NCBI GenBank assembly: GCA_026545765.1
Contig: CM048840.1
Span: 57,226,580-57,290,579 of the forward strand
Origin: Plantago major
Taxonomy: Eukaryota; Streptophyta; Magnoliopsida; Lamiales; Plantaginaceae
Direction: 5' to 3'
Length of the DNA: 64,000 bases
Shown here: positions 56,661-64,000 of the stretch, in pieces
How the letters are laid out: each line of letters starts with the position of its first letter
Numbering within the stretch: position 1 is the first letter of the stretch
Made by a program: the position numbers and the translations under genes
The notes under the pieces: model-generated
What the model saw: only the letters and a program-made list of their open reading frames with translations
The model's database searches: none
What the model was told of the DNA's origin: nothing

Positions 56661-57908
56661 TGATGAGACAATATTCTAACGTCTCATTTGGTCTTTTTTA
56701 GTGGTCTTTGTGAGTCTTTCTCTTTAGTTTTGTAGTCTTTTTAGTTCGTTTTTACGCTTTGGTGTTTTGTTTGTGTTTTGTAGAAATCTGTGTCTTTTGG
56801 GCCGTATGAAGACAAGCTGGTTAGCATAGCTCACCGCGGCGAGGAATTCAGTCCGCCGCGGCAAGATTTTACGAGCTTGGCATTGGCAGTTCCAGCATGG
56901 CTCACCGCGGCGAGGAAATCAGTCCGCCGCGAAGAGATTTAGCAAGTGATGCTCCAGTTTGAAGACTGAACCTCGCCGCAGCGAAGGAATTGGTCCGCCG
57001 CAACGAGATTATGCGAGCTGGATATACAGTGCGATTAAGAAGGCTTCATGAAGCTATTTCTTCACTTGGCATGACGTAATTTATTTTATTTTCCTTGTGA
57101 GATTAGAATTTTGATTCCTTTTCTTTCATACTTCTTTTAACCTAGTTTTGAGAAAAAGCTGAAGAGCCATACATTGACATTGAGACATCTTTGAAGCTTT
57201 GTTATTCTTTGATTTTGTTCATCAAATCAAGATTATTGGTATTGATTTCTCAATTGCTTTCTTCTTTACAATTCGTTCTTTATCTTATTGATTGAATTGT
57301 ATGATATTGCATGCGAGCTTTTCATCTATGTTTCATCTGATTATTACCATGAATGTTTGCATGCAATCATCAAATATGAGTAGCTAAGCACCTTTGAATA
57401 CAGTAGTATGTGAAGATTATGCATATTCGTTCTAGGGTTTATCAAAGCACTCATATAGGTTAGTCTCGTATAAAATCTTCGTAAAAACATTCGATTCGAT
57501 AAGTCCGTATTAAATTCTCTAAATTGTTCATGTTTAAGGATCGTGAATTGACGACTCACAATTTCTCCAGTATAATATCTTCTAAGAACAATTGGTTGAC
57601 TCGAATTGATTGATTTTCTATACAACGACCGTGTGACAAATATGAGTGTTATTCCTAGTTCGAATTAGCATAATTGGATCTTGCTACTGTATTCATCTTT
57701 CTCTCATTGTTAATCGTAATCTTAGCTTTAGTCAATCTAGTTAGAAGTATAAAGAACCCATCAATCAGATTGTTACTTGCAAGTATCTGTTTACTCTCAC
57801 TGCTACATAGCTTAATTAATTTCCTAGAGATCGATCACGAGTTAGGCTTTAGTCTACAACTACAGCTTATTCTCTAATTGCTTTTTAGAGTATAATTTGA
57901 GCTTATCA
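56661..57908 (+). repeat. Element I 3' LTR
   Basis: TGATGAGACAATATTC...GAGCTTATCA followed by aggga. The palindrome block (56828-57010) is more decayed than in the 5' LTR, mostly by C-to-T or G-to-A changes at CpG. Confidence 0.9.
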
Positions 57909-57913
57909 AGGGA

Positions 57914-58890
57914 ACACAACAGTTATGATCGAGTAATGTTAATTCACTCTAGGGAAATCGTTCATACTTGTTACACGGTCGGTGTACATAAATCGATCAA
58001 TCCAACCTCAACCAATCGTCATTTCAATGTGTTGAACTAGAGTAATCGTGGGTCGTCAATCCACGATCCTTAACCTAAAACGATTTAGAAAATTTTGAAC
58101 TAGCGAATTGGATTGATAGTTTTTACGAAGATTTTGAACTAGACGAACCTATATGAAGGAATCCTAACCCTAGAAGCAAATACGCAAAATCGTTACATAA
58201 CTACCGTGATCGAAGTGGTTTAGCTACTCATTGTCGAAGCAAAGATCAAAGACTTTAAAGTATTGCATATGATAAACACAGACATGTTGATAATCACACG
58301 CAAGCTCATACAATTCAATAAACAATAACAACATGAATCGAAGAGATAAACGATAGAGAATTATCAAATATTACCAGGAATTCGATATCAATCCTTCAAC
58401 AATGATGAAAATCAAGCTCCAATAATGTCTCAATGTCAAAATATGAATATGGAGCTTTTTCTAAGAACTAGGTTAAAAGAAAGTATCCAAGAAAAAATCC
58501 CAATTCTAAACTATTAAGGAGAACATAACGTTGGAAGCCGACTCTCGCCGCGGCGAGCCAATTTCTCCGCCGCGACAAGCCTTCTTAATCGATCTTATAT
58601 AACTCTCGGCAAATCTCGCCGCGGCGAGCGACTCCAAAACAACTTCTCTTCACCTCTTAGTACAAAATGATGGCAACTTCAATGGTACTCCCAAATCAAG
58701 ACTTCTCCACTCGAACCAAGTCTCGTAAAGTCATCTTTTACTCCGAAATGCACCAAGAAGTCAAAAACCTACAGAAACACAAACAAAATACCAAACATAA
58801 AAATGCACAAAAACATTATAAAACTAAAGATAAAGACCAACAAAGACCGCTAAAAAGAACTAGATGAGACTCTAAATTATCGTCTCATCA
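57914..58890 (-). repeat. Element H 5' LTR, outer part
   Basis: Resumes H's LTR after element I and ends cgtctcatca at 58890. Perfect CTCGCCGCGGCGAG copies lie at 58544-58557 and 58615-58628. Confidence 0.9.
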
Positions 58891-58895
58891 AATAA

Positions 58896-59650
58896 TAGCT
58901 TTCATATTGTAGATTAAAATAGTAGTAATTCACAACAAGTCAATACGAGCAAATTATACTACAACCAATTCCAATTCCTGGCTATAATTGCATTGTTAAT
59001 TATAATACGTTCCAAATTTCATGAATTACATGTATTTCACGTTTGAATTTTTTTTTATGAATTTCAAAATTCCATTACGATTACGAATTATAAATTAAAA
59101 CAGTAGTAATTCATTCTAAGTTAATACGAGCCAATTATACTACAACCACCAAAATCACTAAATCTAAATGGTCTCAAAAAGCTCAACCAAATCTCACTAA
59201 TCCTACTACATATACGAAAACATCAAATTAAATACCATACATGCTTACAAACATTCTAACATGACACTAACAATTCAAAAACATACAATTGCTCAAAATT
59301 TACCAAAATCTATCAATTAAACAACCTCAAACTTAACCCACTACTTAATATAAGCTAAACTAGCTAGTGCAAACTTCTAAAAACATACAATTGCTCGAAA
59401 TTAGCAAAAAATCCAAATTTAACAAAGTAAGGGTTTTAGACTAATACCTTCAATTACGGGAAAAATAGCCGAAGAATGATGAAATTGAATGGCCACCCGA
59501 GTTCGTTGTTCAACGAGCTTCGAAAAGAGTCCAAGATTGGTCGGAATGATGGAGTTTTGATCGGAGTTGGAAAATGGGCGAAAATGGTGAAGACAAGAAG
59601 AAAGAAGAAGCAGAATAGAAATGAAGGAAGAAGGTTGCATGTTTGTCGTT
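58896..59650 (-). other. CACTA interior, upstream part
   Basis: AT-rich sequence between element H and the right subterminal repeats. It presumably held the promoter and leader of the internal small gene before H inserted. A 73-codon open stretch on the minus strand (59419-59640, MQPSSFISILLLLSSC) could be a leader exon, but I have no homology for it. Confidence 0.4.
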
Positions 59651-59654
59651 TTAT

Positions 59655-59990
59655 TACGTTTAATGACGGATAGAATTATCCGTCGCTAAAATAGCGACTG
59701 ATAATTCTATCCGTCGTTAGTTTTAATTTTTTTTTTAAATTAAATTTTTAACGACGGATAATCTATCCATCGTTAAAATACTAGTTTTCATTTTTAAAAA
59801 AATCAAAAAGTGAACAAAAACTAATGAATAGACTATCCGTTGTTATTTAACGACGGATAGAAATATCCGTCGCTATTTAGCGACAGATAACTATAGCGAC
59901 GAATAGGGCGTTTTGCCCTATCCGTCGCTAAAATTAGCGATCCGTCGTTAAGGGCCCTTTCCGTCGCTATTTGACAGAATTCTTTTAGTG
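59655..59990 (-). repeat. Right terminus and subterminal repeats of the CACTA element
   Basis: At least eight copies of TAGCGACGGATA-type words in both orientations, ending at the terminal sequence whose minus strand starts CACTAAAAGA at 59990. Several pairs can fold into hairpins (e.g. about 59860-59925). Confidence 0.82.
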
Positions 59991-60311
59991 ACTCCCAACC
60001 TGAAAGTCCGATCCCGATTAGGATAATTCCCAAATTGCCATTGGAATTGATTATACGTTCCAATCGGTATTTAGTATCTCGATTGAGGTTTTGAGGCAGT
60101 GTTTCGTGCATAAGATGAATAGAGATAAGTATGACGAAATGGCTGGGAATTTGGTTTGGAGGGAGATTTTCGGTGTGACTTTTAATGAGCACTTTCTTGT
60201 GGCGAAGAAGGCGGCTGAGGAAGTTCGCTCTTCGTTTCTGATGATTGAGGCTCCTTATGTGAAAGGCTGCACAAATAGAGGTGACAACAGCATTGGAAGT
60301 AGATTCTTGAA

Positions 60312-60535
60312 TGTAACGACCCGACCACTAATGGGCCGAGACCCGGTCCGTTGGACCGGCAAGGTTACTCATGACGGGCCCACACACATCTCGTTGGTAT
60401 GATATTGTCCGCTTTAGGCCGGAGCCCGCATGAATTTGGTTTTGGTATTCCCAAAAGGCCTCATACCATAAAAGAGTGGTGGTTTACATATATACTATTC
60501 ACCACAACCGTTTTTAAGCGATGTGGAATGTTACA
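60312..60535 (-). repeat. TRIM 3' LTR
   Basis: Plus-strand tgtaacgacccg...gtggaatgttaca. It is nearly identical to the other LTR, differing at scattered positions and by a few single-base indels. Confidence 0.92.
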
Positions 60536-60695
60536 AACTACCCCCTTAAGGGCTTGACGTCCTCGTCGAGCTTTCAGGGGTGACAATCGATCCCGAGATC
60601 ATCCAGCCGTGCAGGATTCTAGAGGTGGCTCCCACCGCCCATACGATGTAGCACTTTGCCCTGCATGGCACTTAGTCCCTGCGGGACTGGATCAT

Positions 60696-60710
60696 CCTGC
60701 TCTGATACCA
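60696..60710 (-). promoter_or_regulatory. TRIM primer-binding site (initiator tRNA-Met)
   Basis: Minus-strand TGGTATCAGAGCAGG, complementary to the 3' end of plant initiator tRNA-Met, two bases inside the 5' LTR. Confidence 0.92.
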
Positions 60711-60712
60711 CT

Positions 60713-60935
60713 TGTAATGACCCGATCACTAATGGCCGAGACCCGGCCCGTTGGACCGGCGAGGTTACTCATGACGGGCCTACACACATCTCCTTGGTAT
60801 GATATTGTCCGCTTTGGGCTGGAGCCCGCACGGATTCATTTTTGATATTCCCAAAAGGCCTCATACCATAGAAGGGTGGTGGTTTGCATATATATTATTC
60901 ACCACAACCGTTTTTAAGCGATGTGGGATGTTACA
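60713..60935 (-). repeat. TRIM 5' LTR
   Basis: Plus-strand tgtaatgacccg...gtgggatgttaca, adjacent to the primer site. Confidence 0.92.
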
Positions 60936-61055
60936 TTGAATGTGATTAATTTTCAGCTGAATAGGTTTGATAGTAGTGGTTTTAATTCGTTGGTTTGTTT
61001 GGAGTCGAGAGCATTTAGTAGTTTCAAGGAGGCTGCTATACTATCACAGATTTTT

Positions 61056-61298
61056 AGTAGAAATTGTCTATGTTATTATGTGTTACTTATTTAGTTTGAA
61101 GGATTTCAATGACTATGTTTATGTATAAATTGTCTATATGTTGTTATGTGTTACTGGTTTAGTTTGAATGGAATATGTAATGTTTCGAATGATTATCCAT
61201 GGCATCTGTATTTGTTTAGTTTTTTGGACAAATGACCTATATTTTTGTAGAAATTGTCTACTTTTTTCTATGTTGCTGGTTTAGTTTCTTTGTATGAA
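61056..61298 (+). repeat. Diverged tandem repeat in host intron-like DNA
   Basis: The words gtagaaattgtcta and ttactggtttagttt recur at about 61057, 61124 and 61246, and again beyond the MITE at about 62127. The sequence is AT-rich and non-coding. The Mutator-like element inserted within this series. Confidence 0.55.
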
Positions 61299-62102
61299 GG
61301 GATAATTACATAAGGCTACCCATTTAGAACGACGTTTCTCATATTCGTGCTACTTAGTCAATTACAGTTTAGTCCAAATCCGTTGACCAGCTTAATTTGG
61401 TTGTTTCATTTAAAACAACCAAACATGGCCTTATGGAATTTTAAATAAAGAAAATAAAATTAAAAAAAAAAACCATCTTCTTCTTCCACCATCTTCTCCA
61501 ACATACTTCTTCTTCCATCTTCTTCTTCCTCCATCTTCTCCAACATACTTCTTCCTCCATCTTCTCAACTTCCTTCTCTTCTTCTTCTCCGGTAAATTTC
61601 TTCCTCTTTCTTGTTCTTTCTCCTTCTTCTAAATTGCAGCTCCAAATCGGAGCTGCTACAGCTCCGATTGGAGCTGGATAGCAGCTCCAAATTGGAGCTA
61701 TAACAGCTCCAAATAGGAGTGTTACATCTCCGATTTTGATTAACTGTTACGAACTTTCGATTGTGTTTTCGGATTGAAGTTGGGGATAATTTACAAATTG
61801 AAATAGAAGTTTGGGGGCTTATTTTAGCTTTTTCGAAATCTTATGGTGACAAATATAAAAAATTAGATACTCAGGACTTGAATTACAATTTGTCAAAATG
61901 TGTTATTGTTTCGTAACTTCCAAAATTCAATAATCTGAGAAGGGCAAAATTGACTTTTCCAGGTTTTAATTCGCCAAAAGTCAAATTCGTGGGCTAAAGT
62001 ATAATTGTTTTACATCTAATTGTACAAAACCATAATAGTTCGACTAAGTGATACTAATCTGTAATTATGACATCTAAAAGGGGGTCTGGATGTAATTTCC
62101 CC
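61299..62102. mobile_element. Non-autonomous Mutator-like element (MITE)
   Basis: 804 bases with imperfect terminal inverted repeats of roughly 60 bases (GGGATAATTACAT on the left, GGGGAAATTACAT inward from the right; CTACTTAGTC and CACTTAGTC further in). Perfect 9-bp duplications ttgtatgaa flank it at 61290-61298 and 62103-62111, the size typical of Mutator transposases. The interior holds a CT-rich repeat (61475-61610) and a cagctccaaat...ggagctg inverted-repeat series (61636-61720). No ORF. Confidence 0.85.
61475..61720. repeat. CT-rich and cagctcc repeats within the MITE
   Basis: The words catcttctccaacatacttcttc recur two to three times at 61490-61570. Then three short hairpin units built on cagctcc...ggagctg follow at 61636-61720. 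Confidence 0.7.
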
Positions 62103-62111
62103 TTGTATGAA

Positions 62112-62173
62112 TGACTTATTTTTATGTAGAAATTGTTGATTTTGTTTGTCGTTTCCTTGCAATAAAATTGGTG

Positions 62174-62209
<36 letters not shown>

Positions 62210-63202
62210 CTTATATTTGATTCAATTTTTCGACATTTTTGTTATACGTATTAGGTTTCGTAAAAATGGGGTCGAACAAAGAAATTGACGTTGTAGAAGA
62301 AGGGATCAACGAACAAGTCAAAAGTGTGAAGAAATATATTTGAGGATGTATTACATGTTTTTGAAAAGATGTATGTAGGATGTAAATTTTGATATTTTTT
62401 TATTATTTTGTGTAGTGAATTTATTGGTTGATGAATGAAATTGAAGTTATGTCTATTTTTTTAAATATTGTGTTTTTGTTGGATAAATAAGTTGTCATTA
62501 ATGATTGTATGAAATATAGACCATTATATGATGAACATGGGAAATTTGATAATAAACATAGACAATTTGATGTAAAGTACCAACATACTTGAATGTAAGG
62601 TTTTTTATTTTAAAAAAATTGCGGGTCGACCAGCCCGACCTGATCAACCCACAAAAAAAATATCTTGTTAGTTTTTAGGGTAAATTGTCTATGTTTATTT
62701 CTTTGAGGACTTTCGGGACTCTCTGATATGTAGGAGTTTCTCGTAATACGGACTCGGTGTACAATATCAAATGTTATGTGATGTGCCATTTCATAGACAT
62801 GACTGATGGAAAGTTTAGATTGAATCGGGAACGTGTATTAAATTAAATGACACTAAATCGAATTATGCGATCATCTAGTCACATTAACTGAGATTGACCT
62901 GTTAAATAACATATAATCCAAAAAGACTTTCAAGTAATTAAAATAGTTTACTAAATGATGGAAACTCATAATCCAACGGAAAAGTTGGGAGGAAATTGGA
63001 ATATATCTTGCTTTTATTTTTATTTTTATTTTTGGGATAATTGAATTTTTGCTAAAGATAAACTCATGTCAAACTTTTGTTAAGGGCATTATTCTTGATG
63101 CGTGGAAGCTTTTCAAACAGTTCTAGTTTGAGAACAGTATCGGATAATTAATATATAAGTTACTAGATTGCACAAAACTCTACAAGTTCTATAAAGCAGT
63201 AA
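62112..63202. other. Host AT-rich DNA without a supported gene
   Basis: Apart from the TA tract, the only coding-like piece is a 25-codon frame at 62266-62343 (MGSNKEIDVVEEGINEQ) preceded by an AG that could be a splice acceptor. It is too short to assign. Confidence 0.4.
62179..62208. repeat. (TA)n microsatellite
   Basis: About 15 uninterrupted TA units, likely length-variable between individuals. Confidence 0.95.
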
Positions 63203-63389
63203 TTAAAATTCAACCAACTGTGTACGATAAAAGTAGCGGCATGTATGACCTCCAGCATCACGGGCCCTTGAGCTCCCTCTTGGGTTATCACAGTTCCGGT
63301 GTGCCAGCTTAAGTCTGTCAGGACATGGCCTGGATGGACAGGGTTGATGCACATATTGGATACTTGCGTGCACGAAGTCTAGTGTATGC
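63203..63389 (-). pseudogene. Short-chain dehydrogenase/reductase, 3'-terminal fragment
   Basis: Read on the minus strand it encodes AYTRLRARKYP, then (after a one-base shift) MCINPVHPGHVLTDLSWHTG and EEGAQGPVML-like sequence (here QEGAQGPVML), then (after a loss of about five codons and a shift) GGHTCRYFYRTQLVEF and a TAA at 63203-63205. This is the C-terminus of the carbonyl reductase/salutaridine reductase-like SDR family: the PG..TD element lies after the active-site Tyr, and the EGA..P helix follows. The catalytic Tyr-x3-Lys and Rossmann N-terminus are absent. It was probably a NADPH-dependent reductase; this copy is dead. Confidence 0.82.
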
Positions 63390-64000
63390 GGTAAGAGTTT
63401 TTGTTCATATTAAAAAACATTACTTTCAAACGGGTATTTTAATTTTACACTTGTTGACTTTTTGTTGAAATCATAAAATAGGTTGACTTTGACTTGTAAA
63501 CGGTTGAGTCAACTTTTAACGAAAATATTTAACGGCATGGGGCCTCCTACCTAACACATGATATCCTACAAACAATTATACAACATGTTCAACAATATAT
63601 AAATGTTCCGGAAACAATTTTCATTTTACTTTTCATACAACATGTTCGACCATATTATGCAATCCCAGACCAAGAGTACAAGAACTTATCGAAGAACAGG
63701 CACAGGACTTCCAATCAAATGAGGTAGGTTCTGCAAAGGACTCGGATGATGAATGCAGCTGAGGGAGACGGTGTTGGAGGTTACTAACAAATCTGTGGCC
63801 CTTCTGATCGAGATATATGTCGGTTAAGTCACCGCGTGGGAGGTCTGCCACGTATCATCGTTTTGGCGAGAGCTGAACATAACTATCAACTGAAATGGAT
63901 GATTGATGAGTAGTGACCTGCAAGCTAATTGTTAAAAATGTAAATAACCATTCAACACCTTTTGATTTCATTTTCTTACTAGTAGTATATATAATGTAGA
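63390..64000. other. Host DNA at the right edge
   Basis: AT-rich. A 72-codon open stretch on the minus strand at 63633-63851 (MADLPRGDLTDIYLDQKGH) has relatively balanced base composition and could be a leader or exon continuing off a gene, but I recognise no family. Confidence 0.3.

Larger units (their letters stand above)
49326..57908 (+). mobile_element. Element I: non-autonomous Athila-type element with second ORF, nested in H
   Basis: Plus strand, 8583 bases: 5' LTR 49326-50520, primer site, gag, protease, palindrome-array spacer, second ORF, 3' region, 3' LTR 56661-57908. The duplication aggga flanks it (49321-49325 and 57909-57913), and H's LTR reads on across the site. Its LTR termini and sequence match element A's LTR far better than H's, so its likely helper is an A-type element. 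Confidence 0.93.
41930..58890 (-). mobile_element. Element H: non-autonomous Athila-type element with second ORF, inserted in the CACTA
   Basis: Minus strand. 5' LTR (49103-49325 plus 57914-58890), primer site, gag, protease, spacer with GC-palindrome array, second ORF, 3' region, 3' LTR (41930-43078). Element I is nested in its 5' LTR. Flanks attaa (41925-41929) and aataa (58891-58895) agree at four of five bases, plausibly a decayed duplication. No RT, RNase H or integrase is present. Confidence 0.87.
40081..59990 (-). mobile_element. CACTA (En/Spm-type) DNA transposon, expanded by element H
   Basis: The right terminus, read inward on the minus strand, is CACTAAAAGAATTC, the CACTA signature. 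Both ends carry many direct and inverted copies of TAGCGACGGATA-type words (40094-40215 and 59655-59960), typical subterminal repeats for transposase binding. The left terminus (about 40081, tgttcaaaaagatag) no longer shows CACTA, and no 3-bp duplication could be matched. Without element H the transposon would be about 2.9 kb. No transposase domain is visible, so it is non-autonomous. Confidence 0.75.
60312..60935 (-). mobile_element. TRIM (terminal-repeat retrotransposon in miniature)
   Basis: 624 bases with two LTRs of 223-224 bases (60312-60535 and 60713-60935), TG...CA ends, a 177-base non-coding interior and the duplication ttgaa (60307-60311 and 60936-60940). On the minus strand the primer site TGGTATCAGAGCAGG follows the right-hand LTR, and a purine tract AAGGGGGTAGTT precedes the left-hand LTR. 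No protein is encoded, so it depends on another element's enzymes. Confidence 0.93.
59991..61094 (+). pseudogene. Unidentified host gene, right-hand exon-like segment, split by the TRIM
   Basis: An open frame runs from 60022 to 60311 (including MNRDKYDEMAGNLVWREI and AAEEVRSSFLMIEAPYVKG). After removing the TRIM and one duplication copy it continues in frame from 60941 (VINFQLNRFDSSGFNSLVC) to a TAG at 61092-61094. The continuity across the TRIM shows one exon existed before insertion. I do not recognise the family. It may or may not be the same gene as at 39452-40080. Confidence 0.45.

Noticed and set aside
40081-59990. Autonomous CACTA element
   Set aside because: After subtracting elements H and I only about 2.9 kb remains, without a TNP2-type transposase domain.
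60312-60935. Cassandra TRIM identity
   Set aside because: The LTR lacks the 5S rRNA-derived internal promoter block that defines Cassandra.

Overview
The window is plant nuclear DNA, almost certainly from a flowering plant with a repeat-rich genome. The evidence is dense nesting of Ty3/Gypsy LTR retrotransposons of the Athila and Tat lineages, a CACTA transposon, a TRIM with an initiator-Met primer site, a Mutator-like element with a 9-bp target duplication, and scraps of intron-containing host genes. I found no rRNA or tRNA gene, no CRISPR array and no bacterial-type gene. Every retroelement reading frame carries stops or frameshifts, so these entries are decayed copies rather than working genes.

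Left part (1-37681): a pile of minus-strand Athila elements. Element B (gag at 1-824 and 9820-9991) and element C (LTR 10175-11570 to LTR 36263-37681) appear to share one LTR in tandem. Element A (825-9814, minus, 5-bp target duplication atcct) sits inside B's gag. Element D (16856-34551, plus, duplication gtggt) sits inside C's protease. D is itself interrupted by E, an internally deleted A-type element with a fold-back LTR (18650-22871), and by G, a Tat-lineage element (22872-31224) with dual RNase H and no visible 3' LTR. The middle of D's gag is missing at that insertion site.

Middle (37682-40080): AT-rich host DNA with a possible SINE, a possible MITE, and exon-like pieces of an unidentified gene. 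That gene is interrupted by a CACTA element (about 40081-59990). The CACTA carries a small two-exon minus-strand gene whose exon-intron unit is tandemly triplicated. Element H (41930-58890, minus) sits 20 bp upstream of that gene's start codon, and element I (49326-57908, plus, duplication aggga) sits inside H's 5' LTR. H and I encode gag and protease but no reverse transcriptase or integrase. Instead they carry a second ORF that starts MSRRATGSKRH and resembles the plant-transposon/ATHILA ORF-1 type of protein.

Right part (59991-64000): more exon-like host sequence interrupted by a 624-bp TRIM (60312-60935, duplication ttgaa), an 804-bp Mutator-like MITE (61299-62102), a TA microsatellite, and the 3' end of a decayed short-chain dehydrogenase/reductase gene (63203-63389).

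How the parts fit: A (and originally C) encode the complete gag-protease-RT-RNase H-integrase set. D, H and I keep the same tRNA-Asp-type primer site, LTR ends and 3' region, so they look like passengers mobilised by A/C-type partners. The strongest unexplained signals are non-coding: arrays of a perfect GC palindrome (CTCGCCGCGGCGAG) around the LTR TATA box and again upstream of the second ORF; a different palindrome placed the same way in the C family; and hairpins at the LTR start, upstream of the polypurine tract and in the 3' region that persist across diverged subfamilies.
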